Shown here piece after piece: positions 7,639-15,240 of a stretch of DNA of 38,369 nucleotides. The DNA is from JAAYQA01 sp964510345 (GTDB lineage: Bacteria > Bacillota > Clostridia > Tissierellales > Peptoniphilaceae): NCBI GenBank assembly GCA_964510345.1, contig CAZEBB010000016.1, positions 1-38,369 on the forward strand, written 5' to 3'. A program made the translations under genes and the position numbers. Under the pieces are notes generated by a model. That model worked only from the letters and a program-made list of their open reading frames with translations. It had not been told where the DNA came from and ran no database searches. How positions within the stretch are numbered: position 1 is the first letter of the stretch; each line of letters starts with the position of its first letter.

Positions 7639-8556
7639 ATGAAAAAGAAAATTGCAATGCTGATGCTAGCACTGGCGCTGGTCTTCACGGCGTGTGACAA
7701 CAAAGCAGCCGGCGACTCCGCTGATACAAAAGAAGCAAAGGATGTAGACGTCGTTGCATTGTTGTCTGAAGTCCAAGAAAAGAGTACAGATATTAAGAGC
7801 TTGAGCATGGACATGAAAACTTCGCAAACCATGACGATGCCGGCGATGGGGGAAGCGACGGAAGCGGAACCCACCAGCATGACGATGGATACGGATGTTA
7901 AAATGGATATGATCGTCGATCCGTTGGCCGCGTATCTCAATATGTCGATGATGGCACCGGCGGGGCTGACCGGCTCAACGGAACCCATCAAAATGGAAAT
8001 GTACATGACGGCAGAAAATGTCTATATGCAAATGCCGACCGAGCTTACCGAGGGAGGGTCTTCTTGGGTTAAGATGAACATGCAGGATCTCGCAGGCATG
8101 AATATCGACCCCGAACAGATGAAAAACTCGATGAACTCTTCGCAAGCGTTTGAAGCACTGAAAGAACTGAAAGATGATCTAACCGTCACCGACCAAGGCG
8201 ACACATACTTGGTCACCTTCAAGGGAAGCGGCGAGAAAGCACAAAAACTGTTTGACGCACAATTGGAAGCTTCCGGCAACAGCGCTTCACTGGAAGGCGC
8301 CGAGCTGACATTTAACGAAATCGACTATCAATATGTCATTTCGAAAGAAACTTCGCTGCCCGTTTCGCTAAAAGCGAACATGGACTATGCGATCGGTATG
8401 GGCGACGGATCGATCCCGATCGTTCAAACGATCGACGGAACGTTCAGCAAGATCAATGAGATCGATAAGATCGAGATTCCGCAAGAAGCGTTGGATGCCA
8501 CCGAAATGGAAGTACCGGATACCTCTCTAACTCCGGAAACAACGGAAGCTCCATAG
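7639..8556 (+). CDS. Secreted lipoprotein, DUF6612/LolA-like fold family
   Basis: A 305-aa protein with a signal peptide and lipobox FTAC (Cys20), so it is predicted to be anchored to the outer face of the membrane. The mature part is rich in Met, Glu and Thr. It has the pattern seen in small Bacillota lipoproteins of the LolA/LppX-like superfamily (DUF6612): short beta-strand-like stretches such as VKMDMIVDPLAAYLNMSM and MYMTAENVYMQMP, then WVKMNMQDLAG. It ends in a Thr/Pro/Glu tail. The family assignment rests on pattern only and the function is unknown. It has its own promoter and terminator, so it is probably monocistronic. RBS AAGGAGG precedes ATG 7639. Confidence 0.75.
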   Translation: MKKKIAMLMLALALVFTACDNKAAGDSADTKEAKDVDVVALLSEVQEKSTDIKSLSMDMKTSQTMTMPAMGEATEAEPTSMTMDTDVKMDMIVDPLAAYLNMSMMAPAGLTGSTEPIKMEMYMTAENVYMQMPTELTEGGSSWVKMNMQDLAGMNIDPEQMKNSMNSSQAFEALKELKDDLTVTDQGDTYLVTFKGSGEKAQKLFDAQLEASGNSASLEGAELTFNEIDYQYVISKETSLPVSLKANMDYAIGMGDGSIPIVQTIDGTFSKINEIDKIEIPQEALDATEMEVPDTSLTPETTEAP

Positions 8557-8586
8557 GATACGAAGAGAATCACGAAGCAACTCGAA

Positions 8587-8622
8587 AACCACAAAGGACG
8601 GGAACTCCTTTGTGGTTTTTTT
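8587..8622 (+). terminator. Terminator after lipoprotein gene
   Basis: A 12-bp perfect stem (8587-8598 with 8606-8617) has a 7-base loop and runs into seven T. The next gene starts only 17 bases later, so it would depend on read-through or a hidden promoter. Confidence 0.88.
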
Positions 8623-8638
8623 GTGAGAGGGGAGAGAG

Positions 8639-9115
8639 ATGTATTATCAGGCAAAGAGCGCGATCGTTGAAGGCAGCGTTCGCATAGGGGAAGAGGTCAA
8701 CATTTGGCATGGAGCGGTCGTCCGAGGCGATATCACCTCGATTGATATTGGCGACCGCACAAACATTCAGGACTTGGTTTGTGTGCACGTGTCGCACGGC
8801 GCACCGGTTCGGATCGGCACAGACTGCGTCATTGGCCACGGCAGCATCTTGCACGGGTGTGTGATCAGTGATCATGTTTTAGTCGGCATGGGAAGTATTG
8901 TCATGGATCATAGCGTAATCGGCGAAGGGTCGATCATCGGTGCGGGTACTCTGATTCTGGAGAATACGATCATCCCACCGGGATCGGTGGTAGTTGGAAG
9001 TCCGGGTCGAGTGATTCGTACCGGAGGTGAGGCGCAGAAAGAGCAGATACTTCAGACGGCGGCTCGCTACGTCGATTACGCACAAGAGAGTTTAGAACGG
9101 GTAGAGGTCGGTTAA
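8639..9115 (+). CDS. Gamma-carbonic-anhydrase-like hexapeptide repeat protein (YrdA/PaaY group)
   Basis: A 158-aa left-handed beta-helix protein built of hexapeptide turns (IVEGSVRIGEEVNIW, VIGEGSIIGAGTLI). Family features are visible: AVVRGD near residue 27, NIQDLVCVHVSHG, and IGHGSILHGC with the His residues that bind metal in gamma-class carbonic anhydrases. It ends in a C-terminal helix as in YrdA and PaaY. Members form trimers with an interfacial metal; many have little or no carbonic anhydrase activity, so catalysis is not certain. The gene follows the lipoprotein terminator closely and has a purine-rich RBS (GGGGAGAG). Confidence 0.88.
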   Translation: MYYQAKSAIVEGSVRIGEEVNIWHGAVVRGDITSIDIGDRTNIQDLVCVHVSHGAPVRIGTDCVIGHGSILHGCVISDHVLVGMGSIVMDHSVIGEGSIIGAGTLILENTIIPPGSVVVGSPGRVIRTGGEAQKEQILQTAARYVDYAQESLERVEVG

Positions 9116-9130
9116 TGGTACACTGCTTCA

Positions 9131-9159
9131 TTGACTTGTGCGGAGCCTCATGATAAGAT
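9131..9159 (+). promoter_or_regulatory. Promoter of the yhdT-panF-amidohydrolase unit
   Basis: TTGACT (9131-9136), 17 bases, TAAGAT (9154-9159). It lies about 100 bases upstream of ATG 9263, leaving a leader in which I see no clear hairpin or known riboswitch motif. Confidence 0.6.
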
Positions 9160-9262
9160 GAATGAACAAAACGTATGACGTCTGTTGATTGAAACCGACT
9201 GTGGCGAATGTGAAATCGATGTCACACACAACATCAAAACAGGCGTACAGAAAGGAGCGAAC

Positions 9263-9601
9263 ATGGACAACAAGGAACGTATGGACGATTACATGGAAGA
9301 TCCACGCTATAAGCAGTGTAATCGGGAAGCGATGTACGGGGTCATCTTAGGACTCATCAATGTCATTATCTGGTTCATCGGAGGCTATGGCTTAGGGAGC
9401 GGTCCGGTCGAGAGCTACACGTACATCATGGGATTTCCGGCATGGTTTTTTGTCAGCTGTATCTTAAACGCAGTTGTGGCGATTGGCGGAACGATCTTTA
9501 TCGTAAAGGGCAAGATGCGCGACATGCCGTTGGAACCGATGACGAAGGAAGAAGCGCTCGCCTATTATCATGAACACGAAGGCAAGGAGGTTACCCGATG
9601 A
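9263..9601 (+). CDS. yhdT: YhdT family (DUF997) small membrane partner of PanF
   Basis: A 112-aa protein with two hydrophobic segments (GVILGLINVIIWFIGGYGLG and WFFVSCILNAVVAIGGTIFI) in the YhdT arrangement, including a central G-F-P-A-W-F motif. ATG 9263 is chosen over upstream ATG 9185 because AAAGGAG lies at 9251-9257 and the family begins near here. In enterobacteria yhdT sits directly before panF; the same order is found here, with the stop overlapping the panF start (ATGA, 9598-9601). Its exact role is unknown; it is thought to accompany the symporter. The tail after the second helix is longer than in E. coli. Confidence 0.82.
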   Translation: MDNKERMDDYMEDPRYKQCNREAMYGVILGLINVIIWFIGGYGLGSGPVESYTYIMGFPAWFFVSCILNAVVAIGGTIFIVKGKMRDMPLEPMTKEEALAYYHEHEGKEVTR

Positions 9602-11094
9602 GTCAAGTGAATTGGAGCGTATTAATCCCGATCGTCGTCTACTTCGGACTGATGTATGTGATCGGGTTTTGGTCGGCAAAGCGCAACCGCGATATGAGTA
9701 TCCAAAAAGGCGGCACCGGTGACGCCTACATGGCAGAATATATGACCGGTGGTCGCGACACGGGCGGTTTCGTTCTCGCGATGACGCTGGTTGCTACCTA
9801 CCTAAGTGCGGGTTCGTTTATCGGTGGACCGGGAACGGCCTATACGCACGGATTGGCATGGGTCTTCCTCGCGATGACACAAATCCCGACCGGTTACTAT
9901 ACCGTAATGGTTCTGGGGAAAAAGTTTGCGATCGTGTCGCGTAAAATCGGCGCCAACTCGATTTCTGAATTCCTGCGGGCGCGCTATAACAGCAATATCG
10001 TACTGATTATTGCGTCCATTTCGATCATTTTCTTCCTGATCGCCGCGATGGCCGCGCAGCTGATCGGTGCGGCACGCTTGCTGCAAGGGTCGACGGGACT
10101 CGGCTATACGACAGCGCTGGTGTTCTTCGCAGCAACCGTCGTCGTGCATACGGCGATCGGTGGATTCCGCGGCGTCGTTTTGAACGATACGATGCAGGGC
10201 ATCGTAATGACGATCTCTACGGCGGCACTCTTCTTGACAGTTGTCAAATTCGGCGGCGGGATTGAAGCGATCGTCCAAAAGATGGGTGCGATCAACCCCG
10301 GCATGATTACGCCGTTTGGCGTACAAGAAGGATTTATGACACCGGTGTGGGTGTCGAGTTACTGGATTCTCGTCGGTTTTGCCGTCGTAGGACTTCCTGC
10401 CGTCGCCAGCCGCGCGATGAGCTATAAAGATTCAAAGAGCTTAAATTCAGGGATCATCTACGGGACGATCGTATCGACGATTCTTCTCTTGGCAATGCAC
10501 TTGGTCGGCGCGTTTTCCACGACGATGGTTACGGGCATCGAATCCGGAGACCTCGTCGTCCCGACGATTACAACGACTCTGTTTTCACCGGTTGTCGCGG
10601 GTCTCGTTTTATCCGGACCGCTCGCAGCCGTTATGTCGACGCTCGACTCTCAACTCTTAGTGGTCGTGGGCTCGATCGTGAACGACCTATTGGTCAACTA
10701 TATCAAGCCGGATCTAAAAACCGAATACAAAAAACTCAGCGTCATCACGACGACCTTCTGCTTTGTCGTTGGGGTTATCATCGTGCTGATCGCGTTTAAC
10801 CCGCCGAAGCTGATGGTGTGGCTCAACCTGTTTGCCACAGCTGGCCAGATGTCCACCTTCTTGTGGCCGACGATCCTCGGGCTGTATTGGAAGGGTGCCA
10901 ATGCGGAAGGCGCACTGGCGAGTATGATCGCCGGGATCGGGAGTTTCATCATATTCAACTACTTCTTACCGCGTCCGTTCGGTTTCCACCCGATCGTGCC
11001 TGCATTGTTGATTTCGCTGGCAGCCTTTATCATCGTCGCCAAGATGACCAAACCGCCGTCGGATGAGATTATTCATAAGTTCTGGGGCGTGTAA
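9598..11094 (+). CDS. panF: PanF-like sodium:solute (pantothenate family) symporter
   Basis: A 498-aa sodium:solute symporter family protein with about 12-13 membrane segments. It matches remembered E. coli PanF along its length, in shared blocks such as VLAMTLVATYLSAGSFIGGP, GGFRGVVLNDTMQGIVM, SYKDSK, MSTLDSQLL, FLWPTILGLYWKGANAEGAL and GFHPIVPALLISLAAF. PanF imports pantothenate with sodium. It is coupled to yhdT upstream and followed after 18 bases by an amidohydrolase. Subfamily assignment is good, but related members carry other small acids, so substrate identity needs testing. The gene uses GC-richer codons than the nearby panB-TRAP cluster. Confidence 0.85.
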   Translation: MSQVNWSVLIPIVVYFGLMYVIGFWSAKRNRDMSIQKGGTGDAYMAEYMTGGRDTGGFVLAMTLVATYLSAGSFIGGPGTAYTHGLAWVFLAMTQIPTGYYTVMVLGKKFAIVSRKIGANSISEFLRARYNSNIVLIIASISIIFFLIAAMAAQLIGAARLLQGSTGLGYTTALVFFAATVVVHTAIGGFRGVVLNDTMQGIVMTISTAALFLTVVKFGGGIEAIVQKMGAINPGMITPFGVQEGFMTPVWVSSYWILVGFAVVGLPAVASRAMSYKDSKSLNSGIIYGTIVSTILLLAMHLVGAFSTTMVTGIESGDLVVPTITTTLFSPVVAGLVLSGPLAAVMSTLDSQLLVVVGSIVNDLLVNYIKPDLKTEYKKLSVITTTFCFVVGVIIVLIAFNPPKLMVWLNLFATAGQMSTFLWPTILGLYWKGANAEGALASMIAGIGSFIIFNYFLPRPFGFHPIVPALLISLAAFIIVAKMTKPPSDEIIHKFWGV

Positions 11095-11112
11095 AAAAGA
11101 AGGGAGCGATTC

Positions 11113-12759
11113 ATGACCATCGACAAAAGGCGTATCGATATTGCGTTTGTTAATGGAAAAGTCATTACAGTTAATCAAGAAGATGCCATCGCGGAAGCGG
11201 TGGGCGTAAAGAATAATAAAATCGTATTTGTCGGAACGACGGATGAACTAAAAGAGTGGATTGAACCGGACACTCAGGTGTATGACCTTGCCGGCCGAAC
11301 ACTGATGCCCGGGATGATCGACACACACTATCACCCGATCCTCAACGGACTCTTAGAAGATGATATCAATGCCGCGATGATCGACACGAGGTACCCGATT
11401 TATCAATCGGTCGAAGAGATCTTACAACGAATTCGGGAGGAAGTCACAAGGAAAGCGCCGGGTGAGTGGATATCGATGATGGGGTATGAGCCTTTGTTAT
11501 TGAAGGAAAAACGCCACCCCACCTTTGAGGAATTAAATGAAGCGGCGCCGGAACACCCCGTGCACTGTATGCACGGCGGCGGGCACATCTGTATGTACAA
11601 TGCCAAAGCGCTTGAATATTTGGACGTGTATTCGGCAGAAGATGCCGCAAAGTACCCGAAAGGCGAAGTCGAAGTGCGAGATGGAAAGCTGACGGGCATG
11701 ATCTATGGGCACACGCACTTCTGGCTCTGGGGCCAGGTCGTGTACACGGAAGAAGCCCAGCGCCGTGCAGCGATGAACTCGCATAAGGAACTTTTGGAAG
11801 CGGGGATCACATCGATTCACGACCCGGGAGAAACCGGCGCGCTGTCCTACCATACGATGCAGAAGCTCTGTCGCGAAGGCACCTTCAAAGTGCGCAGTTA
11901 TATGATGCTCCACAGCATTTTCGGTAAACCCTTCTCGCTGGAGCAAAATGACCATTGGATGAGCTTAGGCCTCATGACCGGACTCGGCGACGAACACTTC
12001 CGCATCGGCTCCTCCAAATTTATGATCGACGGTGGCAGCGGCGGCCCTTCGTGTGCGACAAGGGAGCCCTATAGCCACGACCCGACGCTGGAAGGCGAGA
12101 GAGGCTGGGAGCGCGAAGAGGTGGCGGAGTATATCCAAAAGATCAACGACGCCGAGTGTCAGGCGACGGCCCACGCCATCGGCGACCTAGCCGTGGAGTA
12201 TATGGTGGAAGGCTATGAAAAAGCCTTCGAAACCAATCCTCGCCCGGACCTCAGGCACCGCATCGAACACTGCACCCTCGTGGATCAGGACCTGATCGAC
12301 CGCATGGCCAAGATGAATATCTGCCCCAGTGTGAACACCGGCATGGTCGCTCACTTGGGTGCCAACTACACCAAATTCTACGGCGAACGCATGAAGTATT
12401 TGGCCGCCGTGCGCAGCATGATCGACGCCGGAGTCAAGTGCTCCATCCACAGCGACGCACCTTCCGGGCCGACCGGGCTCAAAGTGTTGGACGGTGCGAT
12501 TAACCGGTACGATCGTAAGCAAAATATGCAGACCGATCGCACACAGGCGGTCTCCGTATTGGAAGCGGTACGACTCGCTACGATCAATGGCGCGTACGGA
12601 TCCTTTGAAGAAGACATCAAAGGTAGTATCGAAGTCGGAAAACTTGCTGATATGATCGTCCTGTCAGACAACATCCTCGCGATCGACCCGATGGATATTG
12701 TCGACGTACAGGTCGATCTCACGATGATCGACGGAGTCGTCGAATACGAAAGAGCATAA
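11113..12759 (+). CDS. YtcJ-type metal-dependent amidohydrolase (amidohydrolase family 3)
   Basis: A 548-aa protein of the COG1574/YtcJ group. Metal-site motifs are complete: His72/His74 in MIDTHYHP, the FMIDGGSGG block, TAHAIGDLAVEY, RHRIEHCTLV and SIHSDAPSGP. The N-terminal small beta domain (FVNGKVITVN) and the C-terminal return strand (ADMIVLSDNIL) are present. Characterised relatives hydrolyse N-substituted amides, for example N-substituted formamide deformylase; most members are unassigned. There is no signal peptide, so it is cytoplasmic. It lies 18 bases behind panF in the same direction. If PanF brings in pantothenate, this enzyme is a candidate to cleave its amide bond to pantoate and beta-alanine; this is inference only. 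Confidence 0.87.
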   Translation: MTIDKRRIDIAFVNGKVITVNQEDAIAEAVGVKNNKIVFVGTTDELKEWIEPDTQVYDLAGRTLMPGMIDTHYHPILNGLLEDDINAAMIDTRYPIYQSVEEILQRIREEVTRKAPGEWISMMGYEPLLLKEKRHPTFEELNEAAPEHPVHCMHGGGHICMYNAKALEYLDVYSAEDAAKYPKGEVEVRDGKLTGMIYGHTHFWLWGQVVYTEEAQRRAAMNSHKELLEAGITSIHDPGETGALSYHTMQKLCREGTFKVRSYMMLHSIFGKPFSLEQNDHWMSLGLMTGLGDEHFRIGSSKFMIDGGSGGPSCATREPYSHDPTLEGERGWEREEVAEYIQKINDAECQATAHAIGDLAVEYMVEGYEKAFETNPRPDLRHRIEHCTLVDQDLIDRMAKMNICPSVNTGMVAHLGANYTKFYGERMKYLAAVRSMIDAGVKCSIHSDAPSGPTGLKVLDGAINRYDRKQNMQTDRTQAVSVLEAVRLATINGAYGSFEEDIKGSIEVGKLADMIVLSDNILAIDPMDIVDVQVDLTMIDGVVEYERA

Positions 12760-12769
12760 GCGTGAACTT

Positions 12770-12799
12770 GGCGCCAACGGAGGCAAATCCGTTGGCGCC
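12770..12799 (+). terminator. Strong hairpin after amidohydrolase gene, no clean T-run
   Basis: GGCGCCAACGGA (12770-12781) pairs perfectly with TCCGTTGGCGCC (12788-12799) around a 6-base loop. The following bases (TGTGTTATACT) are a promoter -10 rather than a T-run. It may terminate weakly or isolate the two transcripts. Confidence 0.6.
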
Positions 12800-12801
12800 T
12801 G

Positions 12802-12810
12802 TGTTATACT
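12802..12810 (+). promoter_or_regulatory. Extended -10 promoter of the ECF-DUF1893 gene
   Basis: TG (12802-12803), one base, TATACT (12805-12810), 26 bases before ATG 12836. The -35 region would lie inside the preceding hairpin and is poor. The same string TGTGTTATACT occurs at 35525-35535 before another gene. Confidence 0.5.
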
Positions 12811-12835
12811 ACAGGTAGAAAAATAGGAGGAGAGT

Positions 12836-13804
12836 ATGTACGAAAGAACGAATACGAGAAAACTGATACTGGCCGGGCTCTTCGTCGCCTTAGGACTGAT
12901 TATTCCTTACTTTACCGGGCACGCGTTCGGCGTTCCGGGCACGATACTCTTGCCGATGCATCTACCGGTGCTGCTGTGCGGGCTTTTGTGCGGCCCCAAG
13001 TTGGGAGCGCTCTGTGGTGTGGTGACGCCGCTGTTATCCAGCGTGCTGACCGGCATGCCACCGATGTATCCCATGTTGCCCGTCATGATGGGCGAGTTGA
13101 TAACGTACGGCTTCGTGTCAGGTTTTTTGCGTGAAACGCTGAAAAAGCCGGTGCTCCTGTCGCAGATCGGCGCGATGGTCGCCGGACGGGTCGTATATGG
13201 GCTGATCTTTGCCGCTTTGGTTTTTGCGAATCCCGTGCTGCGAGCGCCGAGTGTATTGGTCGCCGTATCGACCGGGCTTCCGGGCATCGTCATTCAATTG
13301 CTTGCCATCACGCCGATCGTACTGTTTGTTGAAAAGATGTGGAAACAGAGTGTTACGCCACGCGTGTTTGAAGGCGAGGCCTTTGCGGAAGCCAAACGGC
13401 TGATCGCAGCGCCGGGTACCAGTGTCGTCATGATCCGCGACGGACGCATCATTCATCAGGCCGACGGCCGCGGGGTGAAGCCGCTATTGGAAGCGTACGA
13501 AAACCAGCCGGAGGTACTGAATGGCTCACTCGTCGTCGACACGCTGATCGGAAAAGCTGCCGCGATGATCCTCGTACTGGGAGGTGTACACTCCGTGCAC
13601 GGCACCACCATGAGCGAAGCCGGTGCAGAGTATCTCAAAAAACGGGGGATCCCGCTATCCTATGACCGCAAGATCGAGCTCATCAGCAATCGCGAAGGGA
13701 CGGGCGTCTGCCCGTTGGAGCGCTCCGTGATGGAGCTGGACGACCCGAAAGAGGGCTACGAGAAGCTGAAAGAGACGGTTTGTCAATTAAGAAAAGCGCA
13801 GTAG
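12836..13804 (+). CDS. ECF transporter S component fused to a DUF1893 domain
   Basis: A 322-aa two-part protein. Residues ~1-170 are an integral membrane domain of the ECF S-component type (PF12822-like): basic N-terminus TRKLILAGLFVALG, then LPMHLPVLLCGLLCGPK, PPMYPMLPVMMGELITYGF and further helices. Such S components bind vitamins or their precursors and borrow a shared ECF energising module, which is not in this window. Residues ~180-315 match DUF1893: SVVMIRDGRIIHQADGRGVK, DTLIGKAAAMILVLGGV and NREGTGVCPLERSVMELDD. DUF1893 resembles cytidine-deaminase-fold proteins and has no proven role. The fusion suggests that the soluble domain acts on or senses the imported ligand. A vitamin ligand related to pantothenate would suit the neighbourhood but is not shown. 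AGGAGG precedes the start. Confidence 0.82.
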   Translation: MYERTNTRKLILAGLFVALGLIIPYFTGHAFGVPGTILLPMHLPVLLCGLLCGPKLGALCGVVTPLLSSVLTGMPPMYPMLPVMMGELITYGFVSGFLRETLKKPVLLSQIGAMVAGRVVYGLIFAALVFANPVLRAPSVLVAVSTGLPGIVIQLLAITPIVLFVEKMWKQSVTPRVFEGEAFAEAKRLIAAPGTSVVMIRDGRIIHQADGRGVKPLLEAYENQPEVLNGSLVVDTLIGKAAAMILVLGGVHSVHGTTMSEAGAEYLKKRGIPLSYDRKIELISNREGTGVCPLERSVMELDDPKEGYEKLKETVCQLRKAQ

Positions 13805-13809
13805 ATCAT

Positions 13810-13840
13810 AAGCACAGGTGCCTATCACTTGTGCTTTTTT
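13810..13840 (+). terminator. Terminator after ECF-DUF1893 gene
   Basis: AAGCACAGGTG (13810-13820) pairs with CACTTGTGCTT (13826-13836), with one G-T wobble and a 5-base loop, followed by six T. Confidence 0.85.
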
Positions 13841-13883
13841 CGTGAAATGGGTATGAGTAAACAAACCGAGAAGAGGAGGAAGA

Positions 13884-15239
13884 ATGATGTATTTCAAACA
13901 ATTTGAAACAAAAGGCTTGGCGCATTTTTCATACATGATCGGAGACGGTGGTGAGCTCGCCGTCATCGACCCGATGCGGGATATCTACGGCTATATCGAA
14001 GAGGCGAGGCGCGCGGGCATGCGCATTACTCACATTTTTGAGACGCACCGCAACGAAGACTATGTCTCAGGGTCCATCGAGCTGGCGCATAAAACCGGAG
14101 CGACAGTGTACATATCCGACCATGAAGACGTCGGGCATGAATACGGCGAGCGCATACGAGACGGCTTTCGCGCGTCTTTAGGCGATGTGACGATCCGGGC
14201 GCTTCATACGCCCGGGCACACATTGGGGCATATGTCTTATGTCGCCTATCATAAAGAGAATCCGCTGCCCTACATGCTGTTTTCCGGGGACTGCCTGTTT
14301 GTCGGAAATTTTGGGCGAACAGACTTTTACGGCGAAGAGAATCTGGAGAAAATGACAGGGTTGCTCTATGAAAGCGTCTTTCATAAGATGCTGCCATTGG
14401 GCGATCAAGTGATCTTGCTGCCGGCGCACGGAGCCGGATCCGCCTGCGGAGACGATATGGACGACCGCACGTTTTCAACCCTTGGCTACGAAAAAGAGAA
14501 CAACGAACTCCTTACAGTGTCATCCAAAGAAGAGTTTATTGAGACTTTCGCTAAAATGCGTATCAAACCGCGTTATTTCAATCAAATCGAAGTGTACAAT
14601 GTTAAGGGAGCCGATTTCTTAGCCAACGAGATGCTCCTGCCGGTGCTGACGGTCGATGAATTGCGCGAAGTGATCGACGGAGTGCTCTTAGTCGATATTC
14701 GCACCAAAGAAGCGCATATGGGAGCGCATATTCCCGGATCGCTCTATTTGTCGGTCGACAGCTTGACCGCCTATTTAGGGGCGCTGTATACGCAGGACGT
14801 TCAGATTGTGTTTGTTCACAACGATGTGGGAGACGATTTGGACCACGCATACTGGTCGTGCCGAAGAATGGGTTTTGAAAACCTCGTGGGCTGTGTGCCA
14901 AGGGGAACGACCAACTGGCAGAAAGCCGGCTATCCCGTCGAGGCGATGCCGTCCATTACTGCAAAAGATTATAAAAAGATGCCGAAGACCGACGACATGA
15001 TCCTGCTCGATGTGCGAAGTGAGGATGAGTTCACGGCAGGTGACCCATCAGAAAACAGAATCAATATCCCGCTGAAGCTCCTCTATGCCCGATTGAATGA
15101 GCTCGACAAAGACAAAACCGTCTACGTCCTGTGCGCCTCAGGCGAGCGCGCGACCGTAGGCACTTCCTATCTCGCGATGCACGGCTATCGCGCCGTCGCC
15201 ATCGAAGGTGGCACTCTGGCGTATCATGCGGCGGAGTAG
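13884..15239 (+). CDS. Metallo-beta-lactamase fold / double rhodanese persulfide dioxygenase-like protein
   Basis: A 451-aa protein. Residues ~1-250 are an ETHE1/CstB-like metallo-beta-lactamase domain: His55 in ETHRNEDYVSG, TPGHTLGH and FSGDCLF. Compared with the classical HxHxDH, the second and third His are Asn and Tyr, but the three ligands used for the single iron of persulfide dioxygenases (first His, TPGH His, SGD Asp) remain. Two rhodanese domains follow: the first (~265-350) lacks the catalytic Cys (FVHNDVGDD), the second (~360-450) has it (VLCASGERAT). Such proteins oxidise or transfer sulfane sulfur. ATG 13887 is an equally possible start given AGGAGG at 13874-13879. The gene is cytoplasmic and ends tail-to-tail with the next gene. 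Confidence 0.88.
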   Translation: MMYFKQFETKGLAHFSYMIGDGGELAVIDPMRDIYGYIEEARRAGMRITHIFETHRNEDYVSGSIELAHKTGATVYISDHEDVGHEYGERIRDGFRASLGDVTIRALHTPGHTLGHMSYVAYHKENPLPYMLFSGDCLFVGNFGRTDFYGEENLEKMTGLLYESVFHKMLPLGDQVILLPAHGAGSACGDDMDDRTFSTLGYEKENNELLTVSSKEEFIETFAKMRIKPRYFNQIEVYNVKGADFLANEMLLPVLTVDELREVIDGVLLVDIRTKEAHMGAHIPGSLYLSVDSLTAYLGALYTQDVQIVFVHNDVGDDLDHAYWSCRRMGFENLVGCVPRGTTNWQKAGYPVEAMPSITAKDYKKMPKTDDMILLDVRSEDEFTAGDPSENRINIPLKLLYARLNELDKDKTVYVLCASGERATVGTSYLAMHGYRAVAIEGGTLAYHAAE

Positions 15240-15240
15240 G

